Shown: piece by piece, positions 43,443 to 51,894 of the stretch
Position numbering within the stretch: the first letter of the stretch is position 1
How the letters are laid out: each line of letters starts with the position of its first letter
Origin: Rummeliibacillus sp963792445
Lineage (GTDB): Bacteria > Bacillota > Bacilli > Bacillales_A > Planococcaceae
DNA: 64,000 bases
NCBI GenBank assembly: GCA_963792445.1
Contig: CAWBWO010000017.1
Span: 372,001 to 436,000 of the forward strand
Reading direction: 5' to 3'
The notes under the pieces: generated by a model
The model's database searches: none
What the model was told of the DNA's origin: nothing
What the model saw: only the letters and a program-made list of their open reading frames with translations
Made by a program: the position numbers and the translations under genes

Positions 43443-44123
43443 CTAAATTTCAAATTGATCTCCTGCATTCATTATCCGAACAGTGGCTGAAGTGACCTTT
43501 GCAGCAAACTCTTCCGGGTCTTGTTTGATTAATGGGAATGTATTGTAATGGATAGGAACAACTTCTTTCGGTTTCAAAAACTGTACTGCTCTAGCTGCAT
43601 CTTCTGGCCCCATTGTGAAATTATCTCCAATCGGTAAGAATGCCACATCCAGTGGATGGTTTTCACCAATTAGCTTCATATCACTATATAGTGCAGTATC
43701 TCCTGCATGGTAGATCGTTTTACCCTCTGCAAACAGTAAAATTCCTGATGGCATCCCTGTATAAATGATTTGTTTGTCAGCTGTTTCATATGACGAACCG
43801 TGAAATGCTTGAGTTAATTTGACTTTACCAAAGTCAAATTGATAAGAGCCACCTATATGCATAGGATGTGTTTTAATCCCTTGCCATGAAAGGTATACAG
43901 CTAACTCATTTGGTGCGACCACTAGTGCACCTGATTGTTTAGCAATTTCGACAGTATCACCAACATGGTCGTTATGTCCATGTGTTAATAAAATAACATC
44001 TGGTTTTAGGTCAGCCACTTTTAAATCTGTTAACCCATTACCTGTTATAAAAGGATCAATTAGAATTGTGTAGCCATTCGTTTTAATTTGTACAACTGAG
44101 TGTCCATGATAAGAAATTTGCAT
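43443..44123 (-). CDS. ytkL: UPF0173 metal-dependent hydrolase YtkL
   Basis: A 226-residue metallo-beta-lactamase-fold protein with LLTHGHNDHVGD (about 51), HAGDTALYSDMK and the final VPIHYNTFP. It has the length of B. subtilis YtkL. The start is the ATG at 44123 with AAAGGATG upstream; ten extra in-frame codons are ignored. The substrate is unknown. Confidence 0.9.
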   Translation of the reverse strand: MQISYHGHSVVQIKTNGYTILIDPFITGNGLTDLKVADLKPDVILLTHGHNDHVGDTVEIAKQSGALVVAPNELAVYLSWQGIKTHPMHIGGSYQFDFGKVKLTQAFHGSSYETADKQIIYTGMPSGILLFAEGKTIYHAGDTALYSDMKLIGENHPLDVAFLPIGDNFTMGPEDAARAVQFLKPKEVVPIHYNTFPLIKQDPEEFAAKVTSATVRIMNAGDQFEI

Positions 44124-44285
44124 GTTATTCCATCCTTTCGCTGTGTCATTCACTAGATATAATTTCGTTATGAATACTTATTTTCCTTTATTTTTGATAG
44201 ACTATAGATGAAAGAGTTACTTAAATTTATTATTCTCTACCCAAAATAGTTCAAGAGCTCTAGAAATTTAATGAGGAGGTTCCTT

Positions 44286-45383
44286 ATGAACAAGGTTCAA
44301 TTAATTCAAAATTATTTACAAGAAAAAAATATCGACGTTGCATTTATCACAACACCTGATAATGTATTCTATCTATCAGGCTTTAGCAGTGATCCACATG
44401 AACGTCTTCTTGGTGTAATGGTATTTAAAGAAGCTGAACCATTTATGATTTGCCCCAAAATGGAAGTTCCTGATGCACTAGCATCCGGTTGGTCATATGA
44501 AGCAGTCGGACATGATGATACTGATAACGCGTGGGAAATCTTATACAATACAGCTACCACACGCGGTGTTCAATTAAACACGATTGCCATTGAAAAAGCT
44601 CATTTAACTGTTGAACGATTAGAAGCGCTTCAAGGCTTTTACCCAACTTCTAAATTTGTTGGTATAGATGAACAATTGAACGATATGCGTTTAGTAAAAT
44701 CCGAAGATGAATTACAAAAATTACGCGATGCTGCAAAATTAGCTGACTTTGCAATTGAAGTAGGATGCAATGAATTAGCTGAAGGTAAAACTGAAATTGA
44801 GGTTTTATCTGCTATTGAAGCTGCTATGAAAGAAAAAGGCGTATACATGTCATTCGACACAATGGTACTAACTGGATTAAATGCTGCTTCACCACACGGT
44901 ACTCCAGGTACACAAAAAATCAAAAAAGGTGACTTAGTATTATTTGACCTTGGTGTCGTATATAAAGGCTATTGCTCAGATATTACTCGTACAGTTGCAT
45001 TTGGCGAACCATCTGAAGCACAAAAAGAAATTTATGAAGCTGTAAAAAATGCCAATATGTCTGCTATTGAAGCTGTAAAACCAGGTGTCCGTGCAATGGA
45101 CTTAGATAAAGTTGCTCGTGATTGTATCACTGAAGCAGGTTTTGGTGAATACTTCACGCATCGCCTTGGACATGGTCTTGGAATTTCAGTTCATGAATTC
45201 CCATCTGTACACGGCAAAAACGAAATGGCATTGAAAGAAGGAATGGTCTTCACAATCGAACCAGGTATCTATAAAGGCGATACAGCAGGCGTTCGTATTG
45301 AAGATGATGTTTATGTAACTGCAAATGGAGTAGAAGTATTAACAAGCTTCCCTAAAGAACTTAAAATTATCCAACCTAAATAA
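44286..45383 (+). CDS. M24 family Xaa-Pro dipeptidase/aminopeptidase
   Basis: A 365-residue two-domain peptidase. The creatinase N-domain covers about residues 1-130, and the pita-bread metallopeptidase domain follows with ligands in LFDLGVVYKGYCSDITR (two Asp), LGHGLGISVHE (His), FTIEPGIY (Glu) and VRIEDDV (Glu). It would cleave proline-containing peptides in the cytosol. The ATG at 44286 follows AGGAGG with six bases between. It ends in a terminator shared with ald. Confidence 0.9.
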   Translation: MNKVQLIQNYLQEKNIDVAFITTPDNVFYLSGFSSDPHERLLGVMVFKEAEPFMICPKMEVPDALASGWSYEAVGHDDTDNAWEILYNTATTRGVQLNTIAIEKAHLTVERLEALQGFYPTSKFVGIDEQLNDMRLVKSEDELQKLRDAAKLADFAIEVGCNELAEGKTEIEVLSAIEAAMKEKGVYMSFDTMVLTGLNAASPHGTPGTQKIKKGDLVLFDLGVVYKGYCSDITRTVAFGEPSEAQKEIYEAVKNANMSAIEAVKPGVRAMDLDKVARDCITEAGFGEYFTHRLGHGLGISVHEFPSVHGKNEMALKEGMVFTIEPGIYKGDTAGVRIEDDVYVTANGVEVLTSFPKELKIIQPK

Positions 45384-45394
45384 TTTTACGTATA

Positions 45395-45430
45395 AACCCT
45401 CCCTCGCTAAAAGCGAGAGGAGGGTTTTTA
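45395..45430. terminator. Bidirectional terminator between the M24 peptidase and ald
   Basis: AACCCTCC-CTCGCT and AGCGAG-AGGAGGGTT arms form a long stem with a 3-4 base loop and T run on the plus strand. Confidence 0.8.
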
Positions 45431-45449
45431 GTCGTTTAAACCAATAAGA

Positions 45450-46562
45450 TTATAAAAGTGAATCAGCAGGCACATAATGATAATTTAGCGCTTCTGCTAC
45501 TGCTTCGAAGGTAACTTGTCCATCTAAAGTGTTAATACCCTTCTTCAAAGCTTCATTCGTTAAACAAGCTCTTCTATAGCCTTTATTGGCAATTTCTAAT
45601 GCGTAAGGTACTGTATTATTTGTTAGTGCGATTGTTGATGTACGAGGCACTGCACCTGGCATATTTGCAACGGCATAGTGTACTACACCATGTTTGATAT
45701 AAGTTGGGTCATCATGAGTTGTAATACGATCAGATGTTTCGAAAATACCACCTTGGTCAATCGCAATATCTACAACTACTGAACCCGGAGACATTGTCTT
45801 AATCATCTCTTCTGTAACTAGCTTTGGTGCTTTTGCTCCTGGAATTAGGACAGCACCGATTACTAAATCAGAGTTTTTCACTGATTCAGCAATATTATAT
45901 GGATTGGACATTAATGTTTGAACATCACGTCCAAATTGATCGTCTAATTGACGTAAGCGTTCAGGACTTAAATCGATAATCGTTACTTCAGCACCCATGC
46001 CAATTGCCACTTTCGCAGCATTCGCACCTGCCACACCCCCACCGATAATCGTTACTTTTGCACGTGGTACACCCGATACACCACCAAGCAAAATCCCTTT
46101 ACCGCCTTCTTGTTTTTCTAAATATTGTGCACCGATTTGAGTAGCCATACGACCTGCCACTTCACTCATAGGAGTTAATAATGGCAATGAACGATTTGGT
46201 AATTGTACCGTTTCATATGCAATAGCTACTACTTTTTTATCCAATAAAGCTTGAGTTAATTCAGGCTCAGGAGCTAAATGTAAATAAGTGAAGAGAATTT
46301 GTCCTTCATAAAAGTAATCGAACTCTGAAGAAATTGGTTCTTTTACTTTCATTACCATTTCTTGTTTCCAAGCGTCACCTGCAGTTTCGACAATCTGCGC
46401 TCCAGCAGCTTTATAATCTTCATCTGTAAAACCTGAACCTAGACCTGCCCCTGTTTCAATAAACACTTCATGTCCATACACTGTTAAGTTCACAACCCCA
46501 GCAGGCGTCATTGCCACACGGTTTTCGTTGTTTTTAATCTCCTTTGGAACACCGATTTTCAT
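45450..46562 (-). CDS. ald: Alanine dehydrogenase
   Basis: A 370-residue NAD-dependent enzyme interconverting L-alanine and pyruvate plus ammonia. It has MKIGVPKEIKNNENRVAMTPAGV, the catalytic lysine/histidine regions (VMKVKEP, YLHLAPEP) and the Rossmann motif VTIIGGGVAGANAAKVAIGMGAEVTIID (about 169). In B. subtilis ald is needed for normal sporulation and for growth on alanine. It is a single-gene unit. Confidence 0.97.
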   Translation of the reverse strand: MKIGVPKEIKNNENRVAMTPAGVVNLTVYGHEVFIETGAGLGSGFTDEDYKAAGAQIVETAGDAWKQEMVMKVKEPISSEFDYFYEGQILFTYLHLAPEPELTQALLDKKVVAIAYETVQLPNRSLPLLTPMSEVAGRMATQIGAQYLEKQEGGKGILLGGVSGVPRAKVTIIGGGVAGANAAKVAIGMGAEVTIIDLSPERLRQLDDQFGRDVQTLMSNPYNIAESVKNSDLVIGAVLIPGAKAPKLVTEEMIKTMSPGSVVVDIAIDQGGIFETSDRITTHDDPTYIKHGVVHYAVANMPGAVPRTSTIALTNNTVPYALEIANKGYRRACLTNEALKKGINTLDGQVTFEAVAEALNYHYVPADSLL

Positions 46563-46834
46563 ACCCCATCCTCCTCATAGTAAAAAAGTAATCGATTGTT
46601 TTTTATGTATAAATTTTGTATATTACATAAAAACAAGTTCATTGTAACAGATTTCGAAATACTTTTGTTAATATATTAGAAAATTTTAATAATTTAAATA
46701 GATTTAATAAGTTAAATATTTGATATAAAACATGTTTTAAGATTTTACTAATTGGGTATAGGTAAAGTAGAAGTAGCTCTCGCTTGGTGAGGGGTATGAA
46801 AAACTATTTAATACTAATTTAATTTTAGATTGAA
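46563..46834. other. Intergenic region upstream of ald, no recognised gene
   Basis: Very AT-rich, containing whatever promoter serves ald. TAATATATTAG-type words occur but no spacing allows a confident promoter call. Confidence 0.45.
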
Positions 46835-46880
46835 GTGGAACCAGCTTCGCTTTTCCGCAGGAGTCTTCGCTGGTTCCACC
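46835..46880. repeat. Hairpin repeat-like element
   Basis: GTGGAACCAGC and GCTGGTTCCAC form a perfect 11-base stem. The loop contains CTTCGCTTTTCCGCAGGAG, a sequence type resembling dispersed palindromic repeats common in Bacillaceae intergenic regions. The rest of the gap to the stress-protein gene (46881-47116) shows only a TATAAT at 47085. Confidence 0.5.
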
Positions 46881-47116
46881 TCAACAATATTTGGAGTACT
46901 AATCCACGTCAAAATTTCCCAGTCAAGATTTCTGTTTCGTAGGAGATGTTCTAGTAATGATCATTTAATAATGCCCCATTTAATTAGTATTTAAATAATT
47001 CTTCAGACTCATAAGTAAAGTGAAAAAAGTTTTACAGATTTTCAAACTTTCAAGCAAATCAATTTTTTTAATAATTTAAAATGATATAATAAAAGTATAA
47101 AAAGGAGGAATCCATT

Positions 47117-47569
47117 ATGGCATTAACTTATAAAAACATCGTTGTTGCAGTCGATGGTTCAAAAGAAGCAGAATACGCATTCAAAAAAGCAATTGCAGTT
47201 GCTAATCGTAACGAATCAACACTAAACTTAGTGAATATTATCGATACTCGTTCATTTGCAGCAATTGAAGCATATGATCGTTCAGTCCAAGAACGTGCTC
47301 AAGAATTTGCAGAAGAGTTATTAGCAGGCTATAAAAAAGAGGCTGAAGCTGCAGGAGTTAAGAATGTTAACGTGTTAATTGAATACGGTTCTCCAAAAAC
47401 AATTATCACAAAAGATGTTTCTAAAAAAGTAGATGCAGATTTAATCATCTGTGGTGCTACAGGTCTTAATGCTGTTGAAAGATTCTTAATCGGAAGTGTT
47501 TCTGAAAGTATTGTACGTTCTGCAAATTGCGATGTGCTAGTTGTACGTACAGATTCAGTAGTTGAATAA
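47117..47569 (+). CDS. Universal stress protein, UspA family
   Basis: A 150-residue protein with the Usp fold: N-terminal IVVAVDGSKEAEYAFKKA and the ATP-binding G-2x-G-9x-GS pattern seen as GATGLNAVERFLIGSVSESIVRSA (about 115-138). Such proteins are cytosolic and support survival in stress or stationary phase. It stands alone between ald and convergent ytxK, with AAAGGAGG before the ATG. Confidence 0.92.
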   Translation: MALTYKNIVVAVDGSKEAEYAFKKAIAVANRNESTLNLVNIIDTRSFAAIEAYDRSVQERAQEFAEELLAGYKKEAEAAGVKNVNVLIEYGSPKTIITKDVSKKVDADLIICGATGLNAVERFLIGSVSESIVRSANCDVLVVRTDSVVE

Positions 47570-47581
47570 TTATCTCATTAT

Positions 47582-47614
47582 AAAAACCCGCTTCATGAAG
47601 AAGCGGGTTTTTTA
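47582..47614. terminator. Bidirectional terminator between the Usp gene and ytxK
   Basis: AAAACCCGCTTC and GAAGCGGGTTTT arms form a stem with a short loop and T run. Confidence 0.88.
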
Positions 47615-47627
47615 TTCTACTTATTTA

Positions 47628-48566
47628 TTAATTTTTATTTTCTTTTTTCCATTTTTGTACTTTTGAAAAGAACATTTCTAATGCTTTTATATTTTTCATG
47701 TTCGGTACTTTCGCAAGGAGTACTTCTTTCACTTGCTTATCATCATCACTTTTCTTTTGTAAGATGAATAAGCTTTTTGCATGTGCTTTGCTTGCGAACA
47801 ATTCATCAGGTAGTTGAACAACCGCTTGAATCCATGCTTTTTGAGTAACTAGTTTATTTAACATTGGAGATTGTTCAGATTCAAAAATATGATCTGGTAC
47901 TAAGAAGAAGAGATAACCTCCATCTTTTGTATATTTTAAAGATTGCTCAATAAATAAATGATGGGCATATGTCATGCCTTCTTTTGCTTTTACTTCATAG
48001 TTTTTAGCTACTTCATCGTTTGGATAATAACCTACTGGTAAATCACAAATGATAGCATCTACTGGGTCTATTATTAGATTTTCTAAGGCATCTTGATGAT
48101 AAAGTGAAATAGGTTGCTGTTCTAACTCTGATGATGCTGCTGCAAGTTGAATAAGCAATTCATCAATTTCAACTCCAACACCTTCGATTTTATCTCCTAT
48201 TAAGTTCATCACAGTTAATAGTAAGTTACCTGTTCCTATTGCCGGATCCAATACTGTGAATTTCTGATTTGATTTACATTCTTTATCAAAGAATTGTTCT
48301 ACAAAATAACCTAGTAAAAGTCCAAGTGTATCAGGTGTCATTTGGTGATTTGGCTGTGCGCTTTGACGCATTCCTTTTAATATAGCAAGTTGGATTGCTT
48401 TACGTGTTTCTTCTTTTGAAGGATTGTCGACATTTGGAGATATATCGCCATCTAACCATGTATTTAAAGTTTCAAGAACACTATCTAAATAGCTTAAATC
48501 ATGCTCTTTCGTTACGTTTTCTGAATATTCATCTATAAATGAAAATAACTTTTCAATGTTTTCCAT
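47628..48566 (-). CDS. ytxK: YtxK-like N6-adenine methyltransferase-fold protein
   Basis: A 312-residue class I SAM methyltransferase fold. The SAM site is VLDPAIGTGNLLLTV (about 108), and the motif IV position reads CDLPVGYYP rather than the NPPY of active DNA adenine methylases, as in other YtxK proteins. The ATG at 48566 follows GGAG. It follows tpx, matching the B. subtilis order; ackA, which is downstream there, is absent here. Function is not established. Confidence 0.88.
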   Translation of the reverse strand: MENIEKLFSFIDEYSENVTKEHDLSYLDSVLETLNTWLDGDISPNVDNPSKEETRKAIQLAILKGMRQSAQPNHQMTPDTLGLLLGYFVEQFFDKECKSNQKFTVLDPAIGTGNLLLTVMNLIGDKIEGVGVEIDELLIQLAAASSELEQQPISLYHQDALENLIIDPVDAIICDLPVGYYPNDEVAKNYEVKAKEGMTYAHHLFIEQSLKYTKDGGYLFFLVPDHIFESEQSPMLNKLVTQKAWIQAVVQLPDELFASKAHAKSLFILQKKSDDDKQVKEVLLAKVPNMKNIKALEMFFSKVQKWKKENKN

Positions 48567-48584
48567 CTTTTTCTCCTTCAAAAC

Positions 48585-48615
48585 GGAAACCCACTCTAAA
48601 GAACGAGTGGGTTCC
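48585..48615 (-). terminator. Hairpin (weak terminator) after tpx
   Basis: GGAACCCACTC and GAGTGGGTTTCC form an 11-12 base stem on the minus strand, followed only by GTTTTG. Partial read-through to ytxK is likely. Confidence 0.5.
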
Positions 48616-48642
48616 AAATTGTTTATTGACGTTCAATTTTAC

Positions 48643-49149
48643 TTATTTTGTAAGTGATTTTACAGCTTCTAATGCACTGTCATAATCTGGGTGGTTTGTA
48701 CCTTCTGATACATATTCCACATAAGTAACTTTGCCTTCTTGATCAACAACAAAAATTGAACGAGCAAGTAGTCTTAGTTCTTGCATATGTACTCCATATG
48801 CATCACCAAATGATAAATCGCGATGATCTGATAAAGTATGGATATTTTCGATACCGTTTGCTCCGCACCAACGTTTTTGAGCAAATGGTAGGTCACAAGA
48901 AATTGTTAAAATTACAACATCTTCTCCTAAACCTGTTGCTTCTTCATTAAAACGACGAGTTTGTGCATCACAAACTCCTGTATCTAATGATGGAACAACA
49001 CTGATTAATACCGTTTTACCTGCAAAATCTGATAAATGTTTTTCTGATAAATCTGTTGATAATACTGTGAAATCAGGTGCTTTGTCACCTACTTTAATTT
49101 CTGGTCCTACTAATGTTACTGGTTTGTTTATAAATGTTACTTGTGCCAT
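48643..49149 (-). CDS. tpx: Thiol peroxidase
   Basis: A 168-residue atypical 2-Cys peroxiredoxin. The peroxidatic cysteine is in SLDTGVCDAQTRRF (about 60) and the resolving cysteine in TISCDLPFAQKRWC (about 94). It reduces lipid and alkyl hydroperoxides with thioredoxin. GAGGAGGCG precedes the ATG. Confidence 0.96.
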   Translation of the reverse strand: MAQVTFINKPVTLVGPEIKVGDKAPDFTVLSTDLSEKHLSDFAGKTVLISVVPSLDTGVCDAQTRRFNEEATGLGEDVVILTISCDLPFAQKRWCGANGIENIHTLSDHRDLSFGDAYGVHMQELRLLARSIFVVDQEGKVTYVEYVSEGTNHPDYDSALEAVKSLTK

Positions 49150-49217
49150 TTAAAACGCCTCCTCAAGAATAATATTACTCGAATGTTTTAGGCTCATGCA
49201 ACTTAGAAGCCTTCCAA

Positions 49218-49778
49218 TTACTGTTCAATTACCTGATTTTTTTGGTTGCTATCATTATTTTCTACTGCAATTACCTTTTCAGTTTGCACAAAAGTATGTT
49301 CATGTATAACTCTTGTATCCGCTATATAGTCATGAATCGCTTTATTCTTAGGTGTAAATGCGATAACGAGATATAAGATTTTAACTGTGACAGAAATAAA
49401 TCTTCCAATCCACTCTCTAAAAAGTACAGTTCCCCATGTTAGAGGCTGATCATTCTCCGAAACCACACGGATTCCAAGGGCCATCTTCCCTACTGTTTGA
49501 CCCCAAATCTTCGTCATTACGACGAAATAACCGTAGAAAATAAGGCTTGTCGCAAATCCATAAGGTGCAATGTGTTTAATTTCAAAGTCTTCCCAACCTG
49601 TAAAGTAAAATAAGGGCTTAACAGTAATTGCCGTAAGTGATGTAATGACAATTAAATCAATCAGATATGCCCAAAATCTAGTCCAAAATCCTGCAGATTT
49701 CAAGTGATAATCTGTTACTTTTTCTAATTGCATCGGTGTCGTTTGGCCAAGTGTTCGTGCATCAATCGCTTCTGACAT
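49218..49778 (-). CDS. yteJ: RDD family membrane protein
   Basis: A 186-residue protein with the RDD pattern: GFWTRFWAYLIDLIVI (about 30-45), then two further membrane segments and GQTVGKMALGIRVV, ending in a charged cytoplasmic tail. It starts 14 bases after sppA ends, as yteJ does in B. subtilis, where it affects SppA activity. Genes ytfIJ, normally between it and tpx, are missing. Confidence 0.87.
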   Translation of the reverse strand: MSEAIDARTLGQTTPMQLEKVTDYHLKSAGFWTRFWAYLIDLIVITSLTAITVKPLFYFTGWEDFEIKHIAPYGFATSLIFYGYFVVMTKIWGQTVGKMALGIRVVSENDQPLTWGTVLFREWIGRFISVTVKILYLVIAFTPKNKAIHDYIADTRVIHEHTFVQTEKVIAVENNDSNQKNQVIEQ

Positions 49779-49792
49779 GATCTAAAGCCTCC

Positions 49793-50809
49793 TTATTCTT
49801 CACCATACATGTACATCATTCGTGGTGAACTATTTTGGGATAACAATTTACTCAATGCTTCTTTTTCTACTGAACCACCAAGCATTGTATTCACTTTTGC
49901 AGAGAAAAGTGATGTCCAATCTTGCGTGGACGAATACTCATATACTTCGGCTTTTTCAAGATTGTTATCTTTTTTAAGGGCAAAAAGGGCATCTTCACTA
50001 TATCCAAGTTCATCAACTAGACCTGCTCTTTTAGCTTGCGAACCATTCATAACACGCCCGTCTGCGATTGCTTTTACTTCATTTATAGACATACCGCGTC
50101 CATCAGCAACAACTTTAACAAAACGATTATACGAATCATCTACCATGTCTTGTAATAATTTCTTATCCGCAGCAGTCATTTCACGTGCACCGCTCATAAT
50201 ATCTTTGTATGGACCTGTTTTGATCGTATTAAATTCAATACCGACTTTCTTCGCCAATTTACTATAATCCATTCCTTGCATGATTACACCAATAGATCCA
50301 GTTAGCGTTTCTTCATCTGCAAATATTTTATCTGCAGGTGCAGAAATATAATAACCGCCAGAAGCAGCCATTGAACCCATTGATACATAGACTGGAATAT
50401 TTCTTTCTTTTTTAATTTCCTTTAATTTATCGTAAATTTGCTTTGATTCATTTGTTCCACCACCAGGTGAATTTACTTTCAAGAGTATACCTTTTACTTG
50501 TTGGTCGTCTAAAATATCATTTAACTGATCCATAAAAAACTGATGATTATAAGTTTCAGCGCTAAAAATAGAAGAAGAATTTCCTGTGTCTTGAATGGCA
50601 CCATTAACTGTTAACACAGCTATTTTCTTAGCAGGATTACCTGTTTCGATAACCGTTCTATCATATGTACTGCCACTGTCCATATTGATTGCGGAGTCAA
50701 AACTCTTCTTAAAATCTAACTTAGCTACAGACCATGCGATACTTGCAAAAGTAGATACTACAAATAACACTACCGCAATCCCTAAAGCAATCCATCTTTT
50801 TGCTGTCAT
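49793..50809 (-). CDS. sppA: Signal peptide peptidase SppA
   Basis: A 338-residue membrane-anchored serine peptidase that clears cleaved signal peptides. It has one N-terminal membrane anchor (about 6-27), the nucleophile serine in SMGSMAASGGYYISAPAD (about 147) and the general-base lysine near TIKTGPYKDIMSG (about 199). It is cotranscribed with yteJ. Confidence 0.94.
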   Translation of the reverse strand: MTAKRWIALGIAVVLFVVSTFASIAWSVAKLDFKKSFDSAINMDSGSTYDRTVIETGNPAKKIAVLTVNGAIQDTGNSSSIFSAETYNHQFFMDQLNDILDDQQVKGILLKVNSPGGGTNESKQIYDKLKEIKKERNIPVYVSMGSMAASGGYYISAPADKIFADEETLTGSIGVIMQGMDYSKLAKKVGIEFNTIKTGPYKDIMSGAREMTAADKKLLQDMVDDSYNRFVKVVADGRGMSINEVKAIADGRVMNGSQAKRAGLVDELGYSEDALFALKKDNNLEKAEVYEYSSTQDWTSLFSAKVNTMLGGSVEKEALSKLLSQNSSPRMMYMYGEE

Positions 50810-50865
50810 ATTATTGATCCTCCTTTTGTACTTCTATACATATACGATTCGAATCTCTAAATGTT

Positions 50866-51777
50866 TCATGCTTTTTGATGAATTCTATGCGACTTTCTCA
50901 CTTCTGCTATGGTAGATATTGAGAAAATAACTAAAGCAAGCCAAATAAATGAAAATGAAACTAGCTCAATTCCTCCAAATGACTCATGATAAACAACGAC
51001 ACCTAAAATTAACGTCATGGTTGGGGAAATATATTGAATAAACCCAATCAAATATAACGGAATATTTTGAGCGCCTATCGCAAATAGAATAAGTGGAATT
51101 GCTGTTACAATACCTGTTCCAATTAATAACAAATTGGTTTTCATATCGACATGAAGAAACGACATATTTCCCTGGAAATAAAGATATAAAAAATAGATTA
51201 AAGCGATAGGAAAGACAAACATTGTTTCGATTACTAACCCACGAGTTGCATCTATAGCAATTTGTTTCTTCAACAAACCATAAATACCAAAGGTTAATGC
51301 TAAACCAATTGCAATCCACGGAATTTGCCCATATGAGACCATTAATATAATGACACCCACCGCTGCAAGTGAAAATGCGACAATTTGCGATTTTGATAAT
51401 TTTTCTTTTAGGAATATAATACCTAAAAGTACTGAAATAATAGGATTCATGTAATATCCTAGACTTGTTTGAACAATATGATTATGGTTTACTGCCCATA
51501 TGTAGATAAACCAGTTTAAAGAAACTAAATATGCTGCAAAAAATAATGACCAAAATGCTTTTTGGTTATGCCATAATCCCTTGAAATCTACTAAAAGCAT
51601 TTTCCCTTGTTTTAGGATGATTACGAAGATTAGTGTCAATACAAATGACCAAATAACCCGTGATGCTAATATTTCTTCACTTGAAACATGTTCAATCATC
51701 TTCCAATAAAGCGGAAAGAGACCCCATAAAAAATATGAACCTACCGCTGCAAGGATGCCCTTTTTTTCATTATGCAC
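50866..51777 (-). CDS. rarD: RarD-type EamA family transporter
   Basis: A 303-residue drug/metabolite-superfamily permease with ten predicted membrane segments. It has the RarD-specific start KGILAAVGSYFLWGLFPLYWKMIEHVSSEEILASRVIWS and YISPTMTLILGVVVYHE. The start is GTG after GGAGTG. The substrate is unknown (the E. coli homologue was linked to chloramphenicol sensitivity). Confidence 0.88.
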   Translation of the reverse strand: MHNEKKGILAAVGSYFLWGLFPLYWKMIEHVSSEEILASRVIWSFVLTLIFVIILKQGKMLLVDFKGLWHNQKAFWSLFFAAYLVSLNWFIYIWAVNHNHIVQTSLGYYMNPIISVLLGIIFLKEKLSKSQIVAFSLAAVGVIILMVSYGQIPWIAIGLALTFGIYGLLKKQIAIDATRGLVIETMFVFPIALIYFLYLYFQGNMSFLHVDMKTNLLLIGTGIVTAIPLILFAIGAQNIPLYLIGFIQYISPTMTLILGVVVYHESFGGIELVSFSFIWLALVIFSISTIAEVRKSHRIHQKA

Positions 51778-51855
51778 TACAATTCACTCCATTTTATTTA
51801 CTTATGTCACCATTCATATCATTATAATTTTTAAATAAAGGAAAGTAAATGTTAC

Positions 51856-51888
51856 AAAAAATAAAAGGCCACCAATAAATGGCAGCCA
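51856..51888 (-). terminator. Terminator of the acyl-CoA synthetase gene
   Basis: GGCTGCCA and TGGTGGCC arms around TTTAT on the minus strand, followed by TTTTATTTTTT. Confidence 0.7.
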
Positions 51889-51894
51889 ATTATG

